A stretch of 39,735 bases of DNA from an uncultured Clostridium sp. (GCA_948435735.1 CAOJGX010000013.1:1-39735), one strand, 5' to 3'; shown: positions 10,961 through 21,026, counted from the stretch's first letter. Notes: generated from the letters alone by a model not told the origin. Translations and numbers: made by a program.

Positions 10961-11314
10961 CTACCATAGTGTATTTTTGATGTGTTTTATATAAAATTTT
11001 TCATTTTTCAAATAAACTTCCATTACATCAAATCTTACAAATTCATTTTCTAAACCGTTTTTATAAATATAATAGCTTGCTGCTTTTTTTATATGTTTCT
11101 TTTTAATTGCATCAACCGCTTCACGGGCTTCGCCATATTGCTTTGAACAGCGTGTTTTGACTTCTACAAAAACCAATTCTTTTTTGGTCTTTGCAATAAT
11201 GTCAATTTCTCCGTAACTACATTTGAAGTTTCTAGCTAATATATTATATTCTAAATTTTTTAAATAGTTTTGTGCAGCTATTTCGCCTTTTTGCCCTAAT
11301 TCTTGGTTTGTCAT
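10961..11314 (-). CDS. yraN: YraN/UPF0102 family nuclease-like protein
   Basis: MTNQELGQKGEIAAQNYLKN...ARNFKCSYGEIDIIAKTKKELVFVEVKTR; start taken as the ATG after AAAGGG, not the upstream GTG of the ORF track. Confidence 0.85.
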   Translation of the reverse strand: MTNQELGQKGEIAAQNYLKNLEYNILARNFKCSYGEIDIIAKTKKELVFVEVKTRCSKQYGEAREAVDAIKKKHIKKAASYYIYKNGLENEFVRFDVMEVYLKNEKFYIKHIKNTLW

Positions 11315-11349
11315 TTTCCGCCCTTTCACAATTTTTATATTATTCTATT

Positions 11350-11373
11350 GTAGGGGCGATTATCAATCGCCCG
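11350..11373. repeat. REP-like palindrome copy
   Basis: GTAGGGGCGATTATCAATCGCCCGC. Confidence 0.8.
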
Positions 11374-11549
11374 CTTTTTATTGCACGTTTTTTATTTTAT
11401 CTCTCATTTTTAATTGGTATGTTTTATATTTATGGCGTTTTTTATGTTTATATTGCATTTTTGGTTTTTGTTTCAGATTTTTCATTATTTACATTGCATT
11501 TTTGGTTTTTTCTAAAAATTAATATGTAATTTGAGAATATCCTCTGAAG

Positions 11550-11573
11550 ACGGGCGATTGATAATCGCCCCTA
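11550..11573. repeat. REP-like palindrome copy
   Basis: ACGGGCGATTGATAATCGCCCCTAC. Confidence 0.8.
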
Positions 11574-11703
11574 CATGGAATATTTATCTGTTTTTTATGA
11601 TTTATATTACATTTTTGGTTTTTGTTTCAGATTTTTCATTATTTACATTGCATTTTTGGTTTTTCCTAAAAATTAATATGTAATTTGAGAATATCCTCCG
11701 AAG

Positions 11704-11728
11704 ACGGGCGATTGATAATCGCCCCTAC
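11704..11728. repeat. REP-like palindrome copy overlapping the end of the RAYT gene
   Basis: ACGGGCGATTGATAATCGCCCCTAC. Confidence 0.8.
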
Positions 11729-12180
11729 ATGGAATATTCTTCTGTTTTCCAATTTTTTATATTATTTTGTACGTATTGTTTAATTCTATCGTATTCTATT
11801 TTATTTCTTATAATGTGTTCATAAAATGATTTCTGCCAAATAGAATATCCTATTTTTTTACTAACGCATATTTTATACTGTTTTATTATTCTAGAAATTG
11901 TTACATTATTTTTGTTATTAATTATAAGAATCATATGTATATGATTTGGCATAATAATGCATTCATCTATTATAACATTCTTATAAACTAGTTGAATCTT
12001 TTTTATATAATATTCTACTATTTTTCCTTCATTTGTTAATTCAATATGATTGTTATTTATAATTTTACCTAATATTTGTATTCGATTTTTTATACATATT
12101 GTAATAAAATACATGCCTCTTTGGGAATAATCATAATATTTAAATCGAATATCTTTTCTAGTTGGCAATTCATCTTTCAC
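11725..12180 (-). mobile_element. REP-associated tyrosine transposase (RAYT, Y1_Tnp family)
   Basis: GMYFITICIKNR, HxH motif in MPNHIHMILII, WQKSFYEHIIRNKIEYDRIKQYVQNNIKNW; flanked by REP palindromes. Confidence 0.9.
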
Positions 12181-12219
12181 ACATTTCCTCTCTTTCTATA
12201 AATTGCAATTTAACATTTC

Positions 12220-12243
12220 TGTAGAGGCGACTATCAATCGCCC
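12220..12243. repeat. REP-like palindrome copy (partial/degenerate)
   Basis: GTAGAGGCGACTATCAATCGCCCGT. Confidence 0.7.
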
Positions 12244-12384
12244 GTAACTTGTTGAATTTTCATCTTGTATTTCATATACATGTCTCATATCGATTTTATC
12301 TTATTTTATTATTTGGTTTTATTCTCTTTATATTTTTTCGATTTCTGTATTCTAAAAATCATAAATAATATTTATCTTCTTTTT

Positions 12385-12413
12385 AGGGGCGGGCGATTGA
12401 TAATCGCCCCTAC
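12385..12413. repeat. REP-like palindrome copy
   Basis: GGGGCGGGCGATTGATAATCGCCCCTACAAC. Confidence 0.8.
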
Positions 12414-13291
12414 AACAATTTATATCCAACTCCAATTTCCTGTACCAAAATCCCATCTAATTCCATATTTATTAACAAATTTAGTGTTTCTCTCAAATTT
12501 TGCGTCTTGGTTTTCTGAACAATTTCTTCTATGGATAATATCCTATTTTGCAAAATTTCTACAATTTCTTGATATTCTTCTTTCACTTCCCAAAAACTTA
12601 ACTGTTTTTGAATTTCTGTTTTCCCCAATTGGGCCATAAACTGTGGAAAATAAAACATGATATCTTCTATATTAGTAACCAATTTTGCCCCTTCTTGAAT
12701 TAATTTATTTACACCGACACCATACGAATTATCTAATCTTCCTGGCAACGCCATAACCACTTTCCCTTGTGAATATGCTAACTTTGCTGTAACACTTGTA
12801 CCACTTCTATAGGCCGCTTCAATGATCAAAACACCTTCTGATAAACCACTTACAATTCGATTTCGCTCCAAAAATTGCTCACTTTTAGGCGTAGTCTCCG
12901 GCGGGTATTCTGTTATGATTAGGCCCTTATGGTTAATGATTTTTTCAAATAATCCTATGTTTTCTTTGGGAAAAATATGCCTAAAACCACTGCCTAAAAC
13001 AGCAATTGTTTCTCCACCAAATTCAAGTGCCGTCCAATGTGCAACTGCATCTGTTCCCATTGCCATTCCACTTACAATTGGAATGGCTTTTTTGACAGTT
13101 TCTTGTGCAAAATATTTGCAGTTTTTTCTTCCGTATTCTGTTATATGACGTGTCCCAACAATTGCTAAACTTGGCTTTTTGAATAATTCAAGATTGCCAA
13201 TTGCGTATAATTTTTGTGGTGGATTTTTTATTTTTCTTAATTTTTCAGGATACCTATTATCTTGAAAATGAATTTCTTGGATTTGTCTCAT
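12410..13291 (-). CDS. dprA: DNA-processing protein DprA/Smf
   Basis: YPEKLRKIKNPPQKLYAIGN, LAIVGTRHITEYG, VSGMAMGTDAVAHWTAL, GSGFRHIFPKEN, ERNRIVSGLSEGVLIIEAAYRSGTSVTA. Confidence 0.95.
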   Translation of the reverse strand: MRQIQEIHFQDNRYPEKLRKIKNPPQKLYAIGNLELFKKPSLAIVGTRHITEYGRKNCKYFAQETVKKAIPIVSGMAMGTDAVAHWTALEFGGETIAVLGSGFRHIFPKENIGLFEKIINHKGLIITEYPPETTPKSEQFLERNRIVSGLSEGVLIIEAAYRSGTSVTAKLAYSQGKVVMALPGRLDNSYGVGVNKLIQEGAKLVTNIEDIMFYFPQFMAQLGKTEIQKQLSFWEVKEEYQEIVEILQNRILSIEEIVQKTKTQNLRETLNLLINMELDGILVQEIGVGYKLL

Positions 13292-14807
13292 ATTCTATCT
13301 AAACTCCTATATTGAATTGCTTCGATTAAGTGAATCTTTTCAATTTTCTCACTTTTGTCTAAATCTGCTATTGTGCGTGCTACTTTAAGGATTTTGGAAT
13401 AGGCTCTTGCACTAAGATTTAGTTTTTCAAAAGACTTACCTAATATTTCATTGGATTCCTTGTCTAAAATACAGTATTTTTCTATTAACTTGGGCGTTAA
13501 TTCTGCATTAGAAAAAACTCCAAATTGTTTGTATCGCTCAATTTGCAGATTTCTAGCATGGTTTACTCTTTTACGAATATCTTCTGAACTTTCACCATTT
13601 TTCGCTTCTAATTTTTTATAATCAACACCTGTTACTTGAATGTGAATGTCAAATCGGTCTAGCAGTGGGCCACTTAATTTGGTTTTATAATTTTCTTTTT
13701 GTCTTTGGGTACAGGTACAATCTTTTTCTTTACTTCCCAAATACCCACAAGGACAAGGATTCATACTTGCTACTAACATAAAATTACATGGATACGTCAA
13801 ACTAGCTCCCACTCTACTAATTGTGACATTTCTATCTTCCAAAGGCCCTCGTAAAACTTCCAAAGTATTTCTGTTAAATTCCAATAATTCGTCTAAAAAT
13901 AAAACGCCATAATGCGACAAACTTATTTCTCCCGGCTTTGGAATTTTCCCACCACCAATTAAACCATTGGCTGATATAGTATGATGTGGACTGCGGAAAG
14001 GTCTTTGTGTAACTAAGGTATTTTCTCCCAACTTTCCTGCAATACTATGTATTTTCGTGATTTCAAGTGATTCCTCAAAGGTTAAATCTGGCAAAATTGT
14101 TGGTAGTCTTTGTGCCATCATGGTTTTTCCAGAACCAGGACTTCCTATCATAAGGCAATTGTGGCCGGCCAGCTGCTGCTATTTCTAAGGCTCGTTTAAT
14201 GGCTTCTTGGCCTTTTACTTCTATAAAATCTAGTTTTTTACTATTATTATTTTTTAAGATTTCTTCTAAATTTACGGTTTCCCTTTTTATTTCTATTTCA
14301 TCATTTAAATATTGGATTACCTCGTTTAAATGAGAAACCCCAATTACTTCAAGTTCACTTACAATGGCAGCTTCTTTCGCATTTTCCTTTGGAACAATGA
14401 CACGTTTCATGCCATATTTTAAAGCCTCCACACAAATTGGCAAAATGCCATTAATCTGATTAATTTTCCCATCTAATGATAATTCTCCTACTAATATTGT
14501 ATTTTCTAAATCTGTTTCTTGAATAACATCCATGGAATGTAAAATTCCTACTGCCATTGCTAAATCTAACATAGAACCTTCTTTTTTTAAATTGGCTGGC
14601 GATAAATTGATGATATATTTTCGACTCAAAACCGCAATCCCACAATTTTTAATCGCTGTTCTGACTCGTTCTTTGGATTCGCGAATAGACGCATCTGGCA
14701 AACCGGACTACTTCCCAAGATGGCATTCCAGCTGAAATATCTACTTCAACGTTAATGAGAATCCCTTCTAACCCTTGAAGTGACATGCTTTTTATAATTG
14801 ATAACAA
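13288..14807 (-). CDS. comM: ComM/YifB family Mg-chelatase-like AAA protein, requiring two +1 shifts at CGGN
   Basis: three frames join: (TTG start 14807 after AAAGGAGAA) LLSIIKSMSLQGLEGILINVEVDISAGMPSWEVV-[CGGT=G]-LPDASIRESKERV...AIKRALEIAAAG-[CGGC=G]-HNCLMIGSPGSGKTMMAQRLP...; about 505 aa, matching the family. Confidence 0.88.
14164..14167 (-). other. CGGC quadruplet / +1 frameshift site read as Gly (comM site 2)
   Basis: GCA GCA GCT GGC CGGC CAC AAT TGC CTT ATG restores AAAGGHN upstream of the Walker A region. Confidence 0.85.
14702..14705 (-). other. CGGT quadruplet / +1 frameshift site read as Gly (comM site 1)
   Basis: GAA GTA GTC CGGT TTG CCA GAT restores the near-invariant VGLPD motif. 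Confidence 0.87.
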
Positions 14808-14999
14808 AAATAAATTCTCCTTTCGTATTAAATTTTTCGTTTGATTTTTTTATTTCGAATTGAAATAAAGAATAAATAATTAGATTTAAATTTAAATTAT
14901 ACTATCATGTTTATTTACAAATGTCAAGATTAATTTTGATAAATTTCTTGAATTTTTTTTGGTTTTGTAATATAGTATTATAAAATAAAAAAAGAGGTT

Positions 15000-15614
15000 A
15001 TGATATTTATGAATGAATTTTATGAAGAACCACGCCATTTAAATATGAAAAAAGTTATCCTTATTTCTGCTATCTTTGTTGTTATTTTAATCTCTGTGGT
15101 GGTTCTGATTGCAAAAAAAATCTCTACTCCGAAAGAAGAAGCGGATCATCATGAAATAAAGGAGAGTTCAACAGTTTTTCATAGTAAGGATAATTCTGTT
15201 AGTGTGGAACTTTCTAATAATCTGAATTTAAAAAGTTATTCTTCTGACTTAAATTATTTACTTGAATTACGTTCAGAAAATAATTTAAATATTTTTATTG
15301 CAAAAGAGAATGCTATCCAAAATAAAGAGTTGTTAGACATTATTAAAGCCGATAAAATTGCCTTTTTGAGTAATTTTGAAAGTTATTCTAATGTATCTGA
15401 TTTGAAGGAATTATCCGTTAATAATCATCTTGCCTATATGTATAGTTTTCATTATCTGGATAAAACACTAAATAAAGCCTATTATTTACAAGTTGTGTGG
15501 TTACAAATCGAGGATGCTTATTATATTTTTGATATTGAGTTTCCTCTAGAGGATTTGGCTTTTAATACTAATATTGCTTCTTCTGTTTTATCAAGCTTTC
15601 AAGTAAAAAAATAA
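15000..15614 (+). CDS. Hypothetical membrane-anchored protein
   Basis: single N-terminal TM (VILISAIFVVILISVVVLIA), RBS AAAGAGG upstream, terminator downstream. Confidence 0.6.
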   Translation: MIFMNEFYEEPRHLNMKKVILISAIFVVILISVVVLIAKKISTPKEEADHHEIKESSTVFHSKDNSVSVELSNNLNLKSYSSDLNYLLELRSENNLNIFIAKENAIQNKELLDIIKADKIAFLSNFESYSNVSDLKELSVNNHLAYMYSFHYLDKTLNKAYYLQVVWLQIEDAYYIFDIEFPLEDLAFNTNIASSVLSSFQVKK

Positions 15615-15645
15615 TCCAATCAAAAAAATTGGATTATTTTTTTAT
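15611..15645 (+). terminator. Rho-independent terminator
   Basis: ATAATCCAATCAAAAAAATTGGATTATTTTTTTATT. Confidence 0.75.
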
Positions 15646-16040
15646 TATTTATTTTTATTCTTCTTTTGTGTTTCTTTCTTTTCATTTTCTTCTCGTGCTT
15701 CTATATAATCAATTTTATTTTGAATATCTTCCGCTGTTACTTTGCCATATTTTAATATAAATTCGTTCATTGAGTTGTCATACAATTTTTTGAATAAATC
15801 TTTTGCAGATTTTCTTTTAAATTCGTTTTCATCAATTGTTGCCATATATGTATATACTTTCCCTTTTTGTTCTATAATTTTAATAGCACCTTTGGTTTCT
15901 AATCTTTTGATTAAGGTTCGTACTGTATTAAAATTCCAATTATGGTCTTGTAAATCCTCGATAATCTCTAGAGATGTAGCTTGTTTTCTCTGCCAAATAA
16001 TTTTCATCACTTCAAATTCTGCTTCGGATATTTTGATCAT
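15645..16040 (-). CDS. BlaI/MecI family transcriptional regulator
   Basis: MIKISEAEFEVMKIIWQRKQATSLEIIEDL...NTVRTLIKRLETKGAI; SD AAAGGAGGTG before the ATG at 16040. Confidence 0.88.
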   Translation of the reverse strand: MIKISEAEFEVMKIIWQRKQATSLEIIEDLQDHNWNFNTVRTLIKRLETKGAIKIIEQKGKVYTYMATIDENEFKRKSAKDLFKKLYDNSMNEFILKYGKVTAEDIQNKIDYIEAREENEKKETQKKNKNK

Positions 16041-16266
16041 ATTCGCACCTCCTTTACTTTTTATATTTTGCAAAAGTGAATAGTATTTCTGTTCATTATA
16101 GCACAACTATTATTGTAAAATCAATATTAATAATATATTTGTTTTCTTTTTATGTAATATTTTAAATATATATTTCCATTTTTATCATTTCTTCGACATT
16201 TTTAGAATAAATATGATAAATTTCGACATTTTAGATTCATAATAATAAAAAATTAGGAGGCATATT

Positions 16267-16509
16267 TTGAAAAAATTTAATAACAATCCCAATATGATAG
16301 GAACCCTTGTTAAAAATGCTCGTGAAAAGAAAAAATATACAAAAGCACAACTAATTCGTGAATTAGAACTTCTTGGTATTGAAATGCATCGTAATGAGAT
16401 TTATCGAATTGAGCATAATCAAATGATTGTGAAAGATTTTGAATTAGTTGCTTTTTGTATTGTTTTAGATATTAATTTTAATGATTTGAAACAATTTTTT
16501 GATGTGTAA
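16267..16509 (+). CDS. Small XRE-type helix-turn-helix protein
   Basis: TTG start with AGGAGG; IGTLVKNAREKKKYTKAQLIRELELLGIEMHRNEIYRIE. Confidence 0.7.
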   Translation: MKKFNNNPNMIGTLVKNAREKKKYTKAQLIRELELLGIEMHRNEIYRIEHNQMIVKDFELVAFCIVLDINFNDLKQFFDV

Positions 16510-17505
16510 TTAACTGATTGCCTTTATTAATATTGCTAAAATATAGCCAATTGCACCAGAAATCGGAAAGTTCCAAAACCAAGCTTTACATATACTAAAT
16601 ACTTTTGTCTGATCAATTTTAGAATTTTCATTTTTTCCAATTGCAATAATGGACATGGTTTTAGCATGTGTTGTGCTGACTGGAATTCCAGTCATACTGG
16701 CTATAAATAATGTAACAATTGTTGTGATATCACTCATAAGTGCTTGCTTGTTGTTTAGTTCAACCATTTCAGTTCCGATATTATCCACTATTTTTTTGCC
16801 TCCAATCGCAACTCCCATTGCCATAATAAAGGCCGTATAGAGAATAATCCCAACATAATCAAGTGGGTTAATAATGTTTGGAATAGGGGTATTTTGTATT
16901 AAACTAAAAAATATAATCAAAATTCCAATAAATTTTTGCCCATCTTGTGCTCCATGCATAAAAGACATACCACAACAACCAATTATTTGCCATTGTTTGG
17001 TATTTTCATTTTGGTTTATATGGATTATTTTTTCAAATAGTTTAACCACCAAAAAACCAACAATTAAAGTTCCAAAAATGGACCATATTAACCCAATTAA
17101 AACGTTTTTCCATTCATACAAACTAACCGAATTCCACCCATAAATAGCAACTGCTGATCCTGTTAAACCAGCAATCAGACCGTGCGTTTCGCTTGTTGGA
17201 ATACCGAATTTCATTGCTGCCAAAGCAAATATAATAACCGCTATCATGCCTGAAATGAGTACAATCATTCCATTTTGCTTATCGCTTAAATCCACCATGG
17301 AACTAATACAATTGGCAACTGCGATATTAATAAAACTCATAACGACTATTCCAATAAAATTGAAAATCGCACTTAAATACGCTGCTTTTTTAAAGGGCAA
17401 CACTTTTGTACCCACTAAAGTCGCAATTGCGTTTGGTGCATCTGTTATCGCGTTTGTAAATATTAAAATTATGATAATGATAAAAGTGAAAATATAAATC
17501 ATCAA
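16510..17505 (-). CDS. PiT-family inorganic phosphate permease
   Basis: TDAPNAIATLVGT N-terminal motif, PTSETHGLIAGLTGSAVA, SFMHGAQDGQKFIG, TGIPVSTTHAKT. Confidence 0.92.
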   Translation of the reverse strand: MMIYIFTFIIIIILIFTNAITDAPNAIATLVGTKVLPFKKAAYLSAIFNFIGIVVMSFINIAVANCISSMVDLSDKQNGMIVLISGMIAVIIFALAAMKFGIPTSETHGLIAGLTGSAVAIYGWNSVSLYEWKNVLIGLIWSIFGTLIVGFLVVKLFEKIIHINQNENTKQWQIIGCCGMSFMHGAQDGQKFIGILIIFFSLIQNTPIPNIINPLDYVGIILYTAFIMAMGVAIGGKKIVDNIGTEMVELNNKQALMSDITTIVTLFIASMTGIPVSTTHAKTMSIIAIGKNENSKIDQTKVFSICKAWFWNFPISGAIGYILAILIKAIS

Positions 17506-17588
17506 AATTTCACCATTTCCTCTTTCTTTTTGTTCTATTTAAGTATATAATTTTATAGTATATATTATTACCAAAATAGGAGATTTTA

Positions 17589-18680
17589 ATGAATTTTCAG
17601 AAAAAATTTTTACGTATATTAATTTTATTTTTTTTCATCATATTGCTTGTGAACACTTCTGTTTTTGCTGATGAACCAATCATTTATTCACCAGCTGCTA
17701 TTTTAATGGATGCAAAAAGTGGTCAAGTTTTATACGAAAAAAATGCGAATTCACTGATGTTTCCAGCTAGTACCACCAAGATTATGACAGCCATTATTGC
17801 ACTGGAAAATTGCTCACTTGATGAAAAAATAACAGCTAGCCATGATGCCATTACTTCTATAAAAAGTGGTTATACAAATGCCAATATTCAAGTTGGTGAA
17901 CAATTAACAATGGAAGAGTTGTTGTATGCACTTTTGCTAAACTCAGCTAACGAAGCGGCCAATGTGATTGCAGAGCGTATTGGTGGAACCATTGAAAATT
18001 TCGCTCATATAATGAATGCCAAAGCAATTGAACTAGGCTGTACAGGTACACATTTTGTCAATGCTAACGGTATCCATGCTGACAATCATTTCACAACCGC
18101 TTTTGATTTAGCAACAATTACCCGCTATTGCATGCAAAATGATACGTTTAGGCATATGGTTTCCACTTTAACCTATACCTTGCCGGCTACGGAACAATAT
18201 CCCACAGCTGACCGTATTCTCAAAAATTCAAATCATTTGTTAACAGAAGGACATCCTTTTTATTATCCTTATGCAATTGGTGTAAAAACTGGATTTACAA
18301 CGCAAGCTAAGAATTGCTTGATTGCAGCTAGTAATAAAGATGGTTATGAATTAATTTCGATTGTACTACATGCCGAAACAACTGAAGATGGCAGAAGTGC
18401 ACGATATTTGGATACCATTAATTTGTTGGAATATGGAAATCAGAATTTTCAGCCTGCTGTACCTGAAAATATAGAAAATCATGTTTCTTCTCAAGAAAAT
18501 GCTGAATTAATCATTACAGAGAATACAGAAGAAATATCTGGTATTGATTATAGGCTATTTGTTTATATTTTACTTGGATTAGTTGTCATTCGACTTTTGA
18601 TTGCTTTTTTGAAAAAACATGTTATTATTTATCGTGCGGAAAAATTAAAAAAGCGAGCAAGGAGATATTTAAATCCATGA
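17589..18680 (+). CDS. D-alanyl-D-alanine carboxypeptidase (S11, DacF-like)
   Basis: PASTTKIM (SxxK), SANEA (SxN), VKTGFT (KTG); signal peptide and C-terminal TM. Confidence 0.93.
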   Translation: MNFQKKFLRILILFFFIILLVNTSVFADEPIIYSPAAILMDAKSGQVLYEKNANSLMFPASTTKIMTAIIALENCSLDEKITASHDAITSIKSGYTNANIQVGEQLTMEELLYALLLNSANEAANVIAERIGGTIENFAHIMNAKAIELGCTGTHFVNANGIHADNHFTTAFDLATITRYCMQNDTFRHMVSTLTYTLPATEQYPTADRILKNSNHLLTEGHPFYYPYAIGVKTGFTTQAKNCLIAASNKDGYELISIVLHAETTEDGRSARYLDTINLLEYGNQNFQPAVPENIENHVSSQENAELIITENTEEISGIDYRLFVYILLGLVVIRLLIAFLKKHVIIYRAEKLKKRARRYLNP

Positions 18681-18713
18681 AAAGCTACTTTGCATGAAAG
18701 TAGCTTTTTATTT
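18680..18713 (+). terminator. Terminator
   Basis: AAAAGCTACTTTGCATGAAAGTAGCTTTTTATTT. Confidence 0.7.
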
Positions 18714-18959
18714 CTAATTGGTTCCCTCACCCCAAACCTCACTTTCTATTTCATCAAAAACTTCATCTATTGAATATTCCTCACAATTTTTTACAGATTT
18801 AAGCCCTTTTTCTAGTTTTTCAAATAATTCAATACTCATAACCACCAAATCACCTGCCCCATTTTTGGTGATATAGACTGGTTTATTGGTTTCATGGCAC
18901 AGTTTAGAAATCTCATTATATTTATTTCTTAAATCACAACTTGGTCTAATTACTGGCAT
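18714..18959 (-). CDS. Phd/YefM-type antitoxin-like protein without adjacent toxin
   Basis: MPVIRPSCDLRNKYNEISKLCHETNKPVYITKNGAGDLVVMSIELFEKLE; SD GGAGG before the ATG at 18959. Confidence 0.8.
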   Translation of the reverse strand: MPVIRPSCDLRNKYNEISKLCHETNKPVYITKNGAGDLVVMSIELFEKLEKGLKSVKNCEEYSIDEVFDEIESEVWGEGTN

Positions 18960-19056
18960 AATATGTACCTCCATATCATTATTATAGGCATATTATATCA
19001 AAATTATTGTATATAATCAATAGAAAAAGTAAAATTTTTGAAGAAATTCTTTTTAT

Positions 19057-19683
19057 TCATTTGACCGAAATAAAATCTTTCATGCTATTATACTTACTAT
19101 CTCCAATTCCAGATACATTTTTGATGGCCTCAATTGTTTTAAACTTTCCATTTTCTTCACGATAGGTGATAATTTTTTGCGCTGTTGAAGCTCCAATCCC
19201 CGGAATACTTGTTAGTTCTGTGGCAGTAGCTTTATTAATATTGATTTTTCCATTGGAATTGCTATTTGAACCTGAGCCCGCACTAGAAGGTCTTTCTGTT
19301 GAACTTTGTTCTTCACTTTCTTCAGAGGGTTCTGATAAATTTGGAATATAAATTTTTTCTCCATCTGCTACTTCATACGCCAAATTAATTTCTTTTAAAT
19401 TTGCCTCCGATTTGATTCCTCCAGCACCTTCTATGGCATCTTGAATTCTTGCTCCCTCTTCTAATTCAATTACGCCTGGTGTATTTACTTCACCTGTTAC
19501 ATAAACTTTTATTTTTAATTTTTCTTCTGTTGCATTTTCTTCTATTTTATTTTCGACCACTACATCGCTAGTCAAAATATTATCATAGGTGTTTGTTTCT
19601 TGCTTGTTTGAAATATAATAGATTATTGCTAAAACAGCTATTACAACTGCTGTTGTAATTTTTATTATTTTGGTTTTATCCAT
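19057..19683 (-). CDS. comEA: ComEA family DNA-binding competence protein (SLBB plus helix-hairpin-helix)
   Basis: TM anchor; KVYVTGEVNTPGVIELEEGARIQDAIEGAGG and INKATATELTSIPGIGASTAQKIITYREENGKFKTIEAIKNVSGIGDSKYNSMKDFI. Confidence 0.92.
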   Translation of the reverse strand: MDKTKIIKITTAVVIAVLAIIYYISNKQETNTYDNILTSDVVVENKIEENATEEKLKIKVYVTGEVNTPGVIELEEGARIQDAIEGAGGIKSEANLKEINLAYEVADGEKIYIPNLSEPSEESEEQSSTERPSSAGSGSNSNSNGKININKATATELTSIPGIGASTAQKIITYREENGKFKTIEAIKNVSGIGDSKYNSMKDFISVK

Positions 19684-19781
19684 ATTCATCATCCTTTCTT
19701 TTTTATTTTATTTTTTAAAATTTGTTGAATTTTGTCTGTTTTTAATATATGATGTAAGAAATAGATTTTAAGGAGTTTTTT

Positions 19782-21026
19782 ATGAAATTCGGAAAAAAGA
19801 TTTTTAGTTTATTCGTCTTGCTTTTGATGTTCTTTTCTAATCTTGGATTTGCAATAGAACCAACGGTTGCCTCGAGTGCTGCTATTCTTGTGGAATCTAG
19901 GACTGGTAAAATATTATATGAAAAAAACGCTTATGAAAAAATGTATCCTGCCAGTACAACAAAAGTTATGACAGCTATTTTAATCCTTGAAAATTGCGAC
20001 TTGAATGAAATGGCAACAGTTAGTCATAATGCGATTTATTCGTTACCAAGTGGATATGTGAATGCAAATTTGCAAAAGGGCGAGGAAATTTCTGTGAAAG
20101 ATTTAATGTATGCATTGATGGTTAAGTCAGCGAATGATGCTGCGATTGTCTTAGCAGAACATCTTGATGGTTCTGTGGAGAGTTTTGCGGATAGAATGAA
20201 TGCAAAAGCGGTTGAATTGGGTTGCCAAAATACGCATTTTGTGAATCCGAATGGAATTCATAATGAAAATCATTATTCAACCGCTTATGACTTGTATCTG
20301 ATGGCTTCGTATGCAATGAAAAATGAAACGTTCCGAAAGTATGTCTCAACAGCATCGTATACTTTGCCATCCACTAATTTATATCCAACTACCGATAGAG
20401 TTTGTGTGACAACCAATGATATGATTCGTCCCAAAAGTAAATATTATGATGAAAATGTGATTGGAGTTAAGACAGGTTATACGGCAGAAGCAAAAAATTG
20501 CTTGATTGCGGCTAGTCAAAAGGATGGCACTGAACTAATTTCGGTTATTTTGCATTCTGGGACAAATGCGGAAGGTTTGAGTGAAAGATATGTTGATACC
20601 GCGGCGTTATTTGATTATGGATTTGAGAATTTTGCGTTTTCAGATGTTGTGGAGAAAAATGCGATTGTCAAAAATATCGAAATTGAAAATGGCAATAAGG
20701 ATACAAAAAGTTTGGATTTAGTTGCAAAGGATACTTTATCCGGTTATCTTGCTAAAGATGTGGATTTGGAAAGTTTGTCGCCTGAGGTAAATTTGAACGA
20801 AAATTTGGTGGCTCCGATTGCTCGTGGAAGTGTTTTGGGAAGTGCTACTTATTCAATTAATGGAGAAAAATATACAACGGAACTTTTGGCAAGTCATGAT
20901 GTGGAGAAAAAGTTTGATTTTCGAATTTTGATTTTGGGGATTGGAATTGTATTGTTGCTATTGGGAATTGCGATTTTAAGAGTTCAGTTTAGGAGAAAAT
21001 TAAATAGGAAGAAACGTAGGAAATAA
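19782..21026 (+). CDS. D-alanyl-D-alanine carboxypeptidase (S11), paralogue of 17589..18680
   Basis: PASTTKVM, SANDA, VKTGYT; C-terminal PBP5-like beta domain and TM. Confidence 0.93.
   Translation: MKFGKKIFSLFVLLLMFFSNLGFAIEPTVASSAAILVESRTGKILYEKNAYEKMYPASTTKVMTAILILENCDLNEMATVSHNAIYSLPSGYVNANLQKGEEISVKDLMYALMVKSANDAAIVLAEHLDGSVESFADRMNAKAVELGCQNTHFVNPNGIHNENHYSTAYDLYLMASYAMKNETFRKYVSTASYTLPSTNLYPTTDRVCVTTNDMIRPKSKYYDENVIGVKTGYTAEAKNCLIAASQKDGTELISVILHSGTNAEGLSERYVDTAALFDYGFENFAFSDVVEKNAIVKNIEIENGNKDTKSLDLVAKDTLSGYLAKDVDLESLSPEVNLNENLVAPIARGSVLGSATYSINGEKYTTELLASHDVEKKFDFRILILGIGIVLLLLGIAILRVQFRRKLNRKKRRK

Larger units (their letters stand above)
11437..11744. repeat. Two tandem copies of a ~154-bp unit, each ending in a REP palindrome
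   Basis: TTTTTTATGNTTATATTNCATTTTTGGTTTTTGTTTCAGATTTTTCATTATTTACATTGCATTTTTGG... present at 11437 and 11591 with period 154. Confidence 0.9.

Noticed and set aside
11318-11320. In-frame CGG near the start of yraN (ORF-track codon 4)
   Set aside because: It lies upstream of the likely true ATG (MTNQELGQKG) next to the AAAGGG Shine-Dalgarno, so it is 5' UTR and not a decoded codon.
15645-16040. BlaI-BlaR1 beta-lactam sensing module
   Set aside because: Neither BlaI-like gene (15645..16040, 32472..32831) has an adjacent BlaR1 peptidase gene, so no resistance operon can be claimed.
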